From an uncultured Lachnospiraceae bacterium (GTDB lineage Bacteria > Bacillota > Clostridia > Lachnospirales > Lachnospiraceae): a stretch of 23,786 bases of DNA. The position numbers and the translations under genes are program-made. The stretch spans positions 1 through 23,786 of the forward strand of contig CAJUII010000041.1 of assembly GCA_910586405.1 (NCBI GenBank). The letters run 5' to 3'. Below, one piece after another: positions 1-6,854 of this stretch (position 1 is the first letter of the stretch; each line of letters begins with the position of its first letter). Under the pieces are notes generated by a model. The model did no database searches. It had not been told where the DNA came from and saw only the letters and a list, made by a program, of their open reading frames with translations.

Positions 1-86
1 TTACAGTCTGTATAATCACTAAGAGCAGGAAATCTGATATAGATAGCCTGCTTTTAAACGGTATAGACCTGTTTGTGAGTGAATAA
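1..86 (+). CDS. 3' end of an unidentified upstream ORF (partial)
   Basis: The frame is open from the window edge to a TAA at 84-86 and would give a 27-residue C-terminal tail ending in LFVSE. The only support is that it stays open and stops 7 bases before a good intrinsic terminator, as a real gene end would. The product cannot be identified from so short a piece. Confidence 0.4.
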   Translation, partial: TVCIITKSRKSDIDSLLLNGIDLFVSE

Positions 87-93
87 ATTGATG

Positions 94-122
94 AAAAAAG
101 GGTTTTTTATAAGCCCTTTTTT
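94..122 (+). terminator. Rho-independent terminator
   Basis: AAAAAAGGG (94-102) pairs with CCCTTTTTT (114-122) around an 11-base loop, and the 3' arm supplies the T-run. It sits just after the stop codon at 86, so it probably ends the upstream transcript. The A/T-symmetric arms could also work on the other strand. I see nothing else in 123-297 beyond a ribosome site near its end. Confidence 0.7.
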
Positions 123-342
123 CGTTTCTACAGAGGTACGCTTATCACGCCTTGCCCTACGGCTTCACACGCGGCACACACAGCCTTTTTTCCCGTTCGG
201 ATGGTTACTTGTTCCACCTCTGCCTTAAAATCGCATACAGGGGCATACGTGCGTTCGCGCTTATTGGTACTTTTCTATTGAGAAAAAGGGGTATGTCATG
301 TATACTGTTAGTAGGTTGATTTCGTTACTGCGAGGTGTAATT

Positions 343-2058
343 ATGGAAAGTAAGATTTTGGTAAATGTAGGGGTACAGCGGTTTGACAGAATAAGGGAGC
401 AGAAAGCCTTTTATATTGATAAGACAGATTTTATCAGGGAGTGGTGGGATAGTGGTACAGATGTTATGCTGATTACACGTCCGCGCAGATTTGGCAAGAC
501 TTTGAATATGAGTATGCTTGAGTGCTTTTTCTCCTGTCGGTATAAAGACAGAGGAGATTTATTTGAGGGGCTTTCCATTTGGAGTGAGGAAAAGTACAGG
601 CAGTTACAAGGCTCATTTCCTGTGATTTTTCTTAGTTTTGCCAATATTAAGGCGACAAAATATGAGGACATGGAGTATAAAATTTCTAAGGTTATTGCTG
701 AATTGTATGAACAGAATAGTTATCTGCTTGAGGGAAATTTATTAAGTAAAAAGGAGAAGGATTATTACGAAAGCGTATGTCCCCAAATGAAAGGGGTGGT
801 AGCATCGGGTGCAGTTCACTCAATGGCGAATTTCATGCGGCGTTATTATAACAAAGATGTTATTATTATCCTCGATGAGTATGATACGCCAATGCAGGAG
901 GCATGGTTGTCGGGGTACTGGAATGAGGCGGTTGAATTTTTCAGGGGGTTTTTTAACAGCACATTTAAGACAAATCCTTACCTTTGCCGTGGTCTGATTA
1001 CAGGCATCACAAGGATATCAAAGGAAAGCATCTTTTCAGACTTAAATAATCTTATGGTAATTACCACGACTTCCAGCCAATATGCCACATCGTTCGGGTT
1101 TACGGAGGAAGAAGTATTCAAGGCGCTTGATGATACAGGGCTTGGTGAGGAAAAACAGGGGGTAAAGGCATGGTATGACGGCTTTACATTTGGTTCTTAT
1201 TCGGATATTTATAATCCTTGGTCGATTGCATCATTTATTTATAGAGGTGGAGAATATGATACTTATTGGGCAGACACAAGCGGAAACGGGCTTGTAAATT
1301 CCCTGATACAGCAGGGAAATGTTGTAGTCAAAAATGCAATGGAGGACTTGCTTGCAGGCAGGACACTGACGACAGAGTTAAATGAACAGATTGTGTTTAA
1401 TCAGTTGGACGGAAGTACAGGCACGGTCTGGAGCTTACTGCTTGCAACGGGGTACTTAAAGGTCGTAAAGCTTGAGCGTGTTGGGGAGCGCAAAAAGAAA
1501 GTATATACGCTGGCACTCACAAATATGGAAGTGACAAGTATGTTTGAAGATATGGTGAAGGGCTGGTTTGGAGGAAGTACAGAGACGGCATATAATAATT
1601 TTATTAAGGCATTACTTATCAATGATGTGGACGCGATGAATGAATTTATGAATAAGATTGCACTGCATAGTTTTTCAAGCTTTGATATTGCGAAAAATGT
1701 GTCAGATGATGATGCGCCAGAGAGGTTTTATCATGGGTTTGTATTAGGGTTGATGGTGGAACTTGATGGAAGGTTTCAGATTACTTCGAACAGAGAAAGC
1801 GGATTTGGGCGTTATGATATCATGCTTATTCCAAAAGACAGGGAAAAGGACTGTGCCTATATCATAGAGTTTAAAGTACACAAGCCCTTGAAAGAAAAAG
1901 ACCTTGCCAAAACAGTCGAAAATGCTCTGAATCAGATTGAAGAAAAATTCTATGAGGCAAAGCTTATTGCGGATGGATTTGCAGCAGAGAACATCAGAAA
2001 ATATGGGTTTGCTTTTAAAGGTAAGGAGTGTCTGATTGGTAATTGCGATGTATTATAA
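343..2058 (+). CDS. AAA-family ATPase with C-terminal PD-(D/E)XK nuclease-like domain (DUF1703 type)
   Basis: This 571-residue protein has the layout of the AAA-ATPase-like/DUF1703 family common in gut Firmicutes and Bacteroidetes. The N-terminal stretch YIDKTD leads to a P-loop in TRPRRFGKT (about residues 45-53), with Walker B acids in LDEYD (D178, E179). Near the C-terminus, D492 and E509-F-K511 match the PD-(D/E)XK core. I chose the ATG at 343 because GAGGTG (332-337) lies 5 bases upstream and family members start about here; an in-frame ATG at 298 adds 15 residues and also has a purine-rich site (AAGGGG). Terminators on both sides make it monocistronic. Its cellular role is not established; proposals include defence or mobile-element functions. 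Composition is AT-rich like the rest of the left region. Confidence 0.9.
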   Translation: MESKILVNVGVQRFDRIREQKAFYIDKTDFIREWWDSGTDVMLITRPRRFGKTLNMSMLECFFSCRYKDRGDLFEGLSIWSEEKYRQLQGSFPVIFLSFANIKATKYEDMEYKISKVIAELYEQNSYLLEGNLLSKKEKDYYESVCPQMKGVVASGAVHSMANFMRRYYNKDVIIILDEYDTPMQEAWLSGYWNEAVEFFRGFFNSTFKTNPYLCRGLITGITRISKESIFSDLNNLMVITTTSSQYATSFGFTEEEVFKALDDTGLGEEKQGVKAWYDGFTFGSYSDIYNPWSIASFIYRGGEYDTYWADTSGNGLVNSLIQQGNVVVKNAMEDLLAGRTLTTELNEQIVFNQLDGSTGTVWSLLLATGYLKVVKLERVGERKKKVYTLALTNMEVTSMFEDMVKGWFGGSTETAYNNFIKALLINDVDAMNEFMNKIALHSFSSFDIAKNVSDDDAPERFYHGFVLGLMVELDGRFQITSNRESGFGRYDIMLIPKDREKDCAYIIEFKVHKPLKEKDLAKTVENALNQIEEKFYEAKLIADGFAAENIRKYGFAFKGKECLIGNCDVL

Positions 2059-2074
2059 AGTTATAGTATTAAAG

Positions 2075-2108
2075 AAAAAGGGGTAGCCAGTTTAAGGCAT
2101 CCCTTTTT
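2075..2108 (+). terminator. Rho-independent terminator after the AAA-ATPase gene
   Basis: AAAAAGGGGTAGCC (2075-2088) pairs with GGCATCCCTTTTT (2096-2108), with one bulged A and one G-T pair, and ends in a T-run. It begins 17 bases after the stop codon at 2058. The AT symmetry means it could also stop transcription from the minus-strand ORF at 2140-2337. Confidence 0.75.
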
Positions 2109-2139
2109 ATGTAGTCTTTTCACTTTCTTTTTGGCGTTG

Positions 2140-2337
2140 TCAGCTCATAGCATCAGATCTGTCCTTTGCGCTGTGCAGAGCCTTTTGGAAATCCTGTGTC
2201 TCAGATATGGTATAGTTAGAGGCTTTGAACGCGATGTTTCCGCCAGTGTAGGATATTTCAAAATATCTTTTTCTGAAAAAGATATAACACCCCAGATATC
2301 TTGATGCCTCACCAACCTTTAACAACCTTTCGCTCAT
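2140..2337 (-). CDS. Small hypothetical protein (65 aa)
   Basis: I do not recognise this protein. It begins MSERLLKVGEASRYLG, has a mixed aromatic and basic middle (FRKRYFEISYTGG), and has no membrane segment. Support for it being real is the strong ribosome site GGAAAGGAG about 9 bases before its ATG on the minus strand, and the regularly repeated DNA directly upstream (2366-2419). The N-terminal VGEASRYLG stretch weakly recalls excisionase or MerR-type helix starts, but the rest does not continue that fold. It ends 31 bases from the terminator at 2075-2108, which could serve both strands. It could be a remnant of a larger gene. Confidence 0.45.
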   Translation of the reverse strand: MSERLLKVGEASRYLGCYIFFRKRYFEISYTGGNIAFKASNYTISETQDFQKALHSAKDRSDAMS

Positions 2338-2365
2338 ATTACTGAACTCCTTTCCATAAATATAA

Positions 2366-2419
2366 TAGATTTATTCAATACAGTAGATTTATTCAATACA
2401 GTAGATTTATTCAATACAG
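2366..2419. repeat. Three perfect 18-bp tandem repeats
   Basis: The unit TAGATTTATTCAATACAG occurs three times in direct succession at 2366-2383, 2384-2401 and 2402-2419 without a mismatch. The array ends 28 bases upstream of the minus-strand ORF that starts at 2337. Read on that strand, each unit contains TTGAAT, which resembles a -35 element. It could be a multi-copy operator, an iteron-like site, or simple slippage expansion. Confidence 0.9.
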
Positions 2420-2561
2420 CACCTTTTTAGGTGTAAAATTTAAAAAGTAATGTAAGCATAATTATTGATGAATGTTAAGATTTTGTGATTTTTAACAGTT
2501 CATAGTGTATAATTGCTTAGAAGTTTTGGTTTTATAGTATGGGGCAAGTACACGAAAAAAC

Positions 2562-2590
2562 TTGCAGCTTTAGCAAATGCACTATATAAT
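2562..2590 (+). promoter_or_regulatory. Sigma-A promoter for the Uma2 gene
   Basis: TTGCAG (2562-2567) and a perfect TATAAT (2585-2590) are 17 bases apart. Transcription would start near 2597, giving a very short leader of about 16 bases that just keeps AAGGA before the ATG at 2613. A second TATAAT at 2508-2513 with TTGTGA at 2483-2488 (spacing 19) is a weaker alternative giving a longer leader. Confidence 0.5.
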
Positions 2591-2612
2591 TATAGAAAAG
2601 GACGGTGATTAA

Positions 2613-3167
2613 ATGAATACAGCGGCAGCAAAGCAGTTAGACCATTATACGATTGAAGATATCTATAATCTGCCAGATGGTCAAAGGGCGGAATTGATTG
2701 ACGGTGAATTATATATGATGGCTACGCCTGGCAGAGTTCATCAAAAGTTTGTACATTTTTTTGATTGGACAATAGGAAATTACATTCATAGTAAAGACGG
2801 AGATTGTGAAGTATATCCAGCTCCATTTGCAGTATTCTTAAATGCTGATAATGATATTTATGTGGAGCCTGATATTTCTGTAATTTGCGATAAAAATAAG
2901 CTTACAGACGAAGGCTGTAAGGGCGCGCCAGATTGGATTATTGAGATCGTTTCACCTTCCAGTCGTGCAATGGATTATAATAAGAAGTTATTTAAATACA
3001 GGACGGCAGGAGTTAGGGAGTATTGGATTGTTGACCTAAAGAAACAACTGATAATGGTTTACAATTTTGAGCAGGATGCATTTGAAGAATATTCTTTTTC
3101 AGATAAGGTAAAGGCTGGAATATATGAAGATTTTGAAATTGATTTTTCAGGGATAAGTATTGAATAG
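2613..3167 (+). CDS. Uma2 family (DUF820) putative endonuclease
   Basis: This 184-residue protein is full length for the Uma2/DUF820 family, a restriction-endonuclease-fold group that is abundant in cyanobacteria and scattered in Firmicutes. Visible signatures are the opening YTIEDIYNLP, the acidic RAELIDGELY, the core VEPDISVI, then PDWIIEIVSPSS and REYWIVD. The paired acidic segments (EPD, then EIVSP) form the PD-(D/E)XK-like site. AAAAGGA lies about 10 bases before the ATG. The function of this family in cells is unknown; the fold suggests DNA cleavage. The gene stands alone, and its stop codon runs directly into a short fragment of an antitoxin-like reading frame, which suggests a past deletion or insertion junction here. 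Confidence 0.88.
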   Translation: MNTAAAKQLDHYTIEDIYNLPDGQRAELIDGELYMMATPGRVHQKFVHFFDWTIGNYIHSKDGDCEVYPAPFAVFLNADNDIYVEPDISVICDKNKLTDEGCKGAPDWIIEIVSPSSRAMDYNKKLFKYRTAGVREYWIVDLKKQLIMVYNFEQDAFEEYSFSDKVKAGIYEDFEIDFSGISIE

Positions 3168-3177
3168 CAATAACAGT

Positions 3178-3246
3178 GAATCAGGTATACCATATCAGAC
3201 GCTGATTAATCTATATCTGTTAGATTGTGCAAGGAATAAGAAATAG
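3178..3246 (+). pseudogene. Remnant of a BrnA-type antitoxin C-terminus
   Basis: In this frame the DNA reads ESGIPYQTLINLYLLDCA, then RNKK and a stop at 3244-3246. SGIPYQTLINLYL is a strongly conserved C-terminal signature of BrnA-type (CopG/MetJ-like ribbon-helix-helix) antitoxins. The part that would hold the DNA-binding strand and the start codon is missing: 10 bases upstream is the stop codon of the Uma2 gene in another frame. I read it as a decayed fragment. A TTG at 3160 could in theory start a short peptide, but there is no ribosome site. No BrnT-like toxin is visible. Confidence 0.65.
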
Positions 3247-3298
3247 TTACAGATACCTAAAATAAGAAATGAGAATGAGTTTGGGGAGAGATTAAATT

Positions 3299-3508
3299 AT
3301 GTGCTATCTGATAGCGAAAAAATTTAGTGAAACAGGGTGTCTGGCTTTGCAGATGACACACGGTCAACACTTGGCGGATTTTAAAGAACGGTTAGTGCAG
3401 GCTGTGGGATATGAGGATATCCAACTGGTAACGATCAGCCGCCCGAGCGATCCGCTTAAGCCGCTTAAATCAGGAGGGCTGAATCCCTTGATTTTAGGGT
3501 ATTCTTAA
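3299..3508 (+). CDS. DUF6718-like small protein with atypical C-terminus
   Basis: The first 50 residues (opening MCYLIAKKFSETGCLALQ, later QLVTISRPS) match my memory of the small DUF6718 family of Firmicutes, whose role is unknown. GGGGAGAG (3283-3290) lies 8 bases before the ATG. After SRPS the family normally continues with an aromatic, acidic tail; here the frame instead runs through a doubled CCGCTTAA motif and an inverted repeat (3481-3504) before stopping, ending in LILGYS. That suggests the 3' end was replaced and the protein may not work. It precedes the HipA-like gene by 92 bases and may share its transcript. The family assignment is from memory. Confidence 0.55.
   Translation: MCYLIAKKFSETGCLALQMTHGQHLADFKERLVQAVGYEDIQLVTISRPSDPLKPLKSGGLNPLILGYS
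3481..3504. repeat. Inverted repeat over the 3' end of the DUF6718-like gene
   Basis: GAATCCCT (3481-3488) can pair with AGGGTATTC (3496-3504) with one bulged T around a 7-base loop. It overlaps the last codons before the stop at 3506-3508. There is no T-run after it, so a terminator is unlikely; it may mark the edge of inserted DNA. Confidence 0.5.
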
Positions 3509-3600
3509 TAATATAGCTAAAAATAACAGATGAAAAAGACAGTTTTTATTCAAATAATAATTTTTGTTACGAACCAATCAGGGAGGAATTAGAATAAAGC

Positions 3601-4680
3601 ATGGAATATCTCTTAATGTACAAAGATATAAAGGTATTTAGGTTCGATATAAAGACACGCGAGATTGAGTTGTTGAATAAAGACTACATACCAATCTGTA
3701 TCAGGCGCAAGGATGGCAGGTATACTTTTGACAGTGTCAGGAAGTTTTGTTCACTGCGTGTTCTCTCAATGAACAGAGTTTATTGCAAGGAAATATTAAC
3801 TTCCTGCGGCGTAGAGGACCAATCGGATGTCAATATCAGTATTATGAGCAGGGCGCTGAGCTTTCGGGACAATTATTGGATAAAGTCCTGTGCATCAAAA
3901 GAAAACTGGGACAGCGTAAACCTGTACGCCAATCGTTTTTCCGCGCAGGTGGCGCAGGTGGCTTTGACGGGAGTTGTGGACACCATAGAGCTGGGGGATA
4001 AATTATATACGGGCGAGCTATGCAACAAGGGAACGAAGCCCAAATGTTATCTTCACAGGAATCAGGAAATATTACTGTTCAAGGTGGAAACGGTGGATGA
4101 GATTAAGTCCGAGATTGTTTCGGCTGTGATTGCGTCCGTGCTGGGGTTAAAAAGTCCGACGAGGTATTGGTATGAGCGGATCTTTGAGCGGGATTGTTCT
4201 GTATGCAAGATTTTGACTTCTGAGAGCAGTGAATTGGTTCATTACAGGGATATTATGAGCTATCATAATGAAGTTACGATGTCGTACAAGTCATCTAGCT
4301 ATCATTTTTTAATGTCTCTGGATGCAGAACAGTTTTTGCTGATGCAGATCATGGATTATATCACGTTAAATATTGACAGAAACAGAGACAATTTTGGGGT
4401 GGAAATGTGTAACAATGAGATTGTGGGGCTCTATCCTGTCTACGATCATGATTCCTGTTTTAAAGGAAAGGGGACCAATGGAATCTATTTTCCTACCGGC
4501 ATAACATTTCATAAAACAATTCAGTATCTCAAATCTTTGCAGGAGTATGATTTGATAAAGAAAAAAGTAAGCATTGCGGTAGCGTATTTTAATTCGAATG
4601 AATTTAAGAACATTTTTATAAAAATGAAATCTGCTGATGCCTACGAGTTAATGTTGAGGCGGTTGAGATTATTATATTGA
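3601..4680 (+). CDS. HipA-like kinase domain protein
   Basis: This 359-residue protein resembles the HipA-like kinases widespread in Clostridia. Early on it carries LSMNRVYCKEIL and SFRDNYWIKS, seen in that group. The kinase core shows LNIDRNRDNFGV, where D259 and N264 fit the catalytic Asp and Asn of the HipA/PI3K-like fold, followed by VYDHDS, where D282 or D284 fits the metal-binding Asp. Classical HipA phosphorylates glutamyl-tRNA synthetase and is held in check by a HipB antitoxin; no HTH partner gene lies beside this one. GGGAGG sits a long 13 or so bases before the ATG at 3601; an internal ATG at 3616 is possible. A clear terminator follows. Whether it is a toxin or a signalling kinase is open. 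Confidence 0.75.
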   Translation: MEYLLMYKDIKVFRFDIKTREIELLNKDYIPICIRRKDGRYTFDSVRKFCSLRVLSMNRVYCKEILTSCGVEDQSDVNISIMSRALSFRDNYWIKSCASKENWDSVNLYANRFSAQVAQVALTGVVDTIELGDKLYTGELCNKGTKPKCYLHRNQEILLFKVETVDEIKSEIVSAVIASVLGLKSPTRYWYERIFERDCSVCKILTSESSELVHYRDIMSYHNEVTMSYKSSSYHFLMSLDAEQFLLMQIMDYITLNIDRNRDNFGVEMCNNEIVGLYPVYDHDSCFKGKGTNGIYFPTGITFHKTIQYLKSLQEYDLIKKKVSIAVAYFNSNEFKNIFIKMKSADAYELMLRRLRLLY

Positions 4681-4696
4681 TAGTAAACCAGTTAAG

Positions 4697-4732
4697 AGCG
4701 TTTGCCAGTTTAACAGAGGCAGATGCTTTTTT
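4697..4732 (+). terminator. Rho-independent terminator after the HipA-like gene
   Basis: AGCGTTTGCC (4697-4706) pairs over 10 positions, two of them G-T, with GGCAGATGCT (4718-4727) and is followed by a run of T to 4732. It separates the accessory region from spoVAD. Confidence 0.85.
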
Positions 4733-4776
4733 CTTTTGCATATATTTTGGATATAGGATTTGCATTTTGCCAATGT

Positions 4777-4805
4777 GTATAAATTTAACATTTTACGGCA
4801 GAATA
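4777..4805 (+). promoter_or_regulatory. Candidate sigma-G (forespore) promoter for spoVAD
   Basis: GTATA (4777-4781) and CAGAATA (4799-4805) are separated by 17 bases. The forespore consensus is roughly GHATR, 17-18 bases, CATNNTA, so the -10 matches at six of seven positions. The site lies 45 bases before the start codon. The same layout with the same spacing is found before spoVAE. Confidence 0.5.
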
Positions 4806-4849
4806 GTTGTATAGTAGTCGGAAATCAATGACAAACAGGAGGCTATTTC

Positions 4850-5953
4850 GTGGAAAATAATACATCAAAAAATAAGGCACTCGGCACATCGAGCGTGGCA
4901 TATGGCAGTCCAGTACTGATTATGGGCAGCGGCTCTGTGGTGGGGCAGATGGAGAATGAGGGACCGCTGTCGGGCAGCTTTGACAAGGTGAGTGATGACA
5001 AGAATGATATGTTTGGGGCGGATACGTGGGAGAAGGCAGAGAGCGCACTCCAGAAGGAGGCTGTGGCACTCACACTGTCCAAGACAGGCGCGGAGACAGG
5101 TGATATCCGCTATCTGTATGCGGGTGATCTGCTAGGACAAAACATCGCAAGTTCCTTTGGGCTTGTGGATTACAATATTCCGCTGTTTGGTCTGTATGGC
5201 GCGTGCTCAACCTGCGGGGAATCGCTGTGTCTGGGGAGTATGAGCGTGGCAGCGGGCTACGCGGAGCGGGTGATCAGCCTGACCTCGAGCCATTTTGCGA
5301 GTGCACAAAAGGAGTTCCGCTATCCGCTGGAGTACGGCGGGCAGCGGCCGCTCTATGCATCGTGGACAGTGACAGGCAGCGCGGGGTTTTTATTGCAGCA
5401 TATCCATGCGCCGGAAAAGTCTGTGTCCGGCAAAACGATCAAGAATGTGTATGAGGGCAAATATCAGAACAGGGTAGGCATCACAGGGATCACCGTTGGG
5501 CGGATTGAGGATTTTGGCATCAAGGACTCGTTTAACATGGGGTGTGCGATGGCGCCGGCAGCAGCGTGGACGATCGCGACAAACCTGAAAGATTTTGGCA
5601 GGAAGCCGCAGGATTATGATGCCATTTTTACAGGGGATTTGGGCAGTGTCGGGCAGCAGGCGTTGTTTGAGCTGCTCTCGCAGGAAAATATTGAGATCAG
5701 TGACAGACATTATGATTGTGGACTGCTGATTTATGATACGGAAAAGCAGGATGTACATGCGGGTGGAAGCGGCTGTGGCTGCTCAGCGGTCGTGCTGTCA
5801 GCCCATATACTGCCCAAGCTTGCCAAGGGGGAGTGGAAGCGTATCCTGTTTGTGCCGACAGGGGCTCTGCTCAACAAGACCTCTTTCAACGAAGGGCAAA
5901 ATGTGCCAGGAATTGCGCATGGAGTTGTGATTGAGGCACTTGAAAAAGAGTGA
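4850..5953 (+). CDS. spoVAD: Stage V sporulation protein AD
   Basis: SpoVAD binds dipicolinic acid and, with SpoVAC and SpoVAE, forms the inner-membrane channel complex that loads it into the forespore and releases it on germination. The protein has the thiolase-like fold of the family: LFGLYGACST (C119), LTSSHF, FRYPLEYG, AMAPAAA, and HAGGSGCGCSAVVL near the C-terminus. The start is GTG at 4850 with AGGAGG (4837-4842) 7 bases upstream. At 367 residues it is longer than the usual 338 or so, through a polar N-terminal extension and an insert around residues 186-205 (HAPEKSVSGKTI). There is no spoVAC upstream, where a terminator ends an accessory gene, and spoVAE is 2.2 kb downstream. The candidate sigma-G promoter gives it forespore expression of its own. 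Confidence 0.95.
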   Translation: MENNTSKNKALGTSSVAYGSPVLIMGSGSVVGQMENEGPLSGSFDKVSDDKNDMFGADTWEKAESALQKEAVALTLSKTGAETGDIRYLYAGDLLGQNIASSFGLVDYNIPLFGLYGACSTCGESLCLGSMSVAAGYAERVISLTSSHFASAQKEFRYPLEYGGQRPLYASWTVTGSAGFLLQHIHAPEKSVSGKTIKNVYEGKYQNRVGITGITVGRIEDFGIKDSFNMGCAMAPAAAWTIATNLKDFGRKPQDYDAIFTGDLGSVGQQALFELLSQENIEISDRHYDCGLLIYDTEKQDVHAGGSGCGCSAVVLSAHILPKLAKGEWKRILFVPTGALLNKTSFNEGQNVPGIAHGVVIEALEKE

Positions 5954-6019
5954 ATTTCAATAAAAATTCTGACGAGTTATTAAATTGTGCAAATTGTTTG
6001 AATAATTCAGAAAATAGAC

Positions 6020-6046
6020 TAAATTATTTCTCAAATAGTTCGATAT
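6020..6046 (+). promoter_or_regulatory. Sigma-28 (SigD/FliA)-type promoter
   Basis: TAAA (6020-6023), a 15-base spacer, then TTCGATAT (6039-6046). The Bacillus SigD consensus is TAAA, 15 bases, GCCGATAT, so the -35 is perfect and six of eight -10 bases match. A start near 6053 gives a leader of about 125 bases to the flagellin-like gene. The overlapping TATAAT at 6044-6049 lacks a sigma-A -35 at the right distance. Confidence 0.55.
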
Positions 6047-6121
6047 AATATAAGAAGGCAGTTGACATAGATAAATGCCATAAGAAAACACCATAAGTTA
6101 TAGACTTATAAAATATCTTAA

Positions 6122-6148
6122 CAGAACTGTGCGGAAAGAGGGGTTCTG
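6122..6148 (+). promoter_or_regulatory. Leader hairpin with GGA in the loop (possible CsrA-type site)
   Basis: CAGAAC (6122-6127) pairs with GTTCTG (6143-6148) around a 15-base loop that contains GCGGAAAGAGGG. The ribosome site AAAGGAG (6166-6172) follows. Exposed GGA elements, one in a hairpin and one over the ribosome site, are the CsrA pattern known for flagellin mRNA in Bacillus. The loop is larger than typical, so this is only a candidate. Confidence 0.3.
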
Positions 6149-6177
6149 CATGGTGTATATAAGGGAAAGGAGCGTCT

Positions 6178-6747
6178 ATGGAGGTAAGAAATGCAAACAT
6201 TGCCTTGACAAACAGGGCAGCGGCGGCAATCGATAACTCTGGTTCAAACGGCAAGGGACAGCAGCATGCTATGAACGTAAACAGTGCTGTGCCTGAGGAG
6301 AATCAGGAACTCGATGATGAGTCAGTGATGCTCTCGATATCGGCAGCCGGTCTCAAGCGCAGCCTGCAATTAGACAAGCAGGCAGAGAAGGAAGAAGGCG
6401 AGACAGAGGGCGATGAGGAGAGCTTTAATGGTGCGACAGAGCTTGACGATATGATGAAAAAGATGGAAGGGCTTTCGAGTCAGGTCATCAATGGACATTT
6501 TTCGATTTCGGATAGATTGAATTTTAATACCGAGATTGAGAAGCTCACCAATGAATTAAATCGGCTGAGCGGTGGAAACCTGGCAGTGACAAAGAATGGC
6601 TGTATCCAGTTGTCGCAGAAAATATCAGCGCTGACGCGCAGTATCAGCGAAGCGGCTGTTTACCGTAACAGTGCGCGCACAATTTTTATGGTCAACTCAA
6701 AACAACCCGCGAAACCGACAAACACACGGGTTGACATTATGTTATAA
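6178..6747 (+). CDS. Hypothetical protein with flagellin-like segment
   Basis: I do not recognise a named family. The 189-residue protein has no signal peptide or membrane segment. The N-terminal third is low in hydrophobics and rich in N, S and E, with an acidic stretch around residues 65-80. Within residues 90-130, SSQVINGHFSISDRLNFNTE followed by IEKLTNELNRL resembles the flagellin N-terminal helix pattern (an AANG-type turn, then D-R and an E-I-x-x-L repeat). VMLSISAAGLKRSL recalls short motifs in flagellum-associated proteins. AAAGGAG is 5 bases before the ATG, a sigma-28-type promoter lies 158 bases upstream, and a terminator follows, so it is a single-gene unit between spoVAD and spoVAE. 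I infer a motility link; a true filament flagellin is unlikely because the conserved C-terminal helix is absent. Confidence 0.7.
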   Translation: MEVRNANIALTNRAAAAIDNSGSNGKGQQHAMNVNSAVPEENQELDDESVMLSISAAGLKRSLQLDKQAEKEEGETEGDEESFNGATELDDMMKKMEGLSSQVINGHFSISDRLNFNTEIEKLTNELNRLSGGNLAVTKNGCIQLSQKISALTRSISEAAVYRNSARTIFMVNSKQPAKPTNTRVDIML

Positions 6748-6763
6748 AGCAGGCAAATGGAGG

Positions 6764-6801
6764 ACCGAGAACCTTTTATCAGGAAAGCTTCTCGGTTTTT
6801 T
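6764..6801 (+). terminator. Rho-independent terminator after the flagellin-like gene
   Basis: ACCGAGAA (6764-6771) and TTCTCGGT (6789-6796) form a perfect 8-bp stem, followed directly by a run of T to 6801. Confidence 0.88.
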
Positions 6802-6854
6802 CTTGACTTTTTGCAAATCCTGTCACAAGATGGTAGTAGGAGGAAGTGAGCGAT

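Noticed and set aside
298..342. Upstream ATG start for the AAA-ATPase gene
   Set aside because: It would add 15 residues not expected in the family; the ATG at 343 has GAGGTG at better spacing. It cannot be fully excluded.
2366..2419. CRISPR array
   Set aside because: The repeats are only 18 bp and directly abutting, with no spacers and no cas genes.
2420..2433. Terminator hairpin CACCT-TTTT-AGGTG
   Set aside because: The stem is only 5 bp and no T-run follows on either strand.
6062..6090. Sigma-A promoter from TTGACA at 6062-6067
   Set aside because: No acceptable -10 hexamer is found 16-19 bases downstream.
6178..6747. True flagellin gene
   Set aside because: Only a short N-terminal-like helix pattern is present; the conserved flagellin C-terminal helix is missing and the N-terminus differs.
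6803..6831. Promoter TTGACT-N17-CAAGAT before the small SH3-like gene
   Set aside because: The -10 is poor and transcription would start at about the ribosome site itself (6838-6843).
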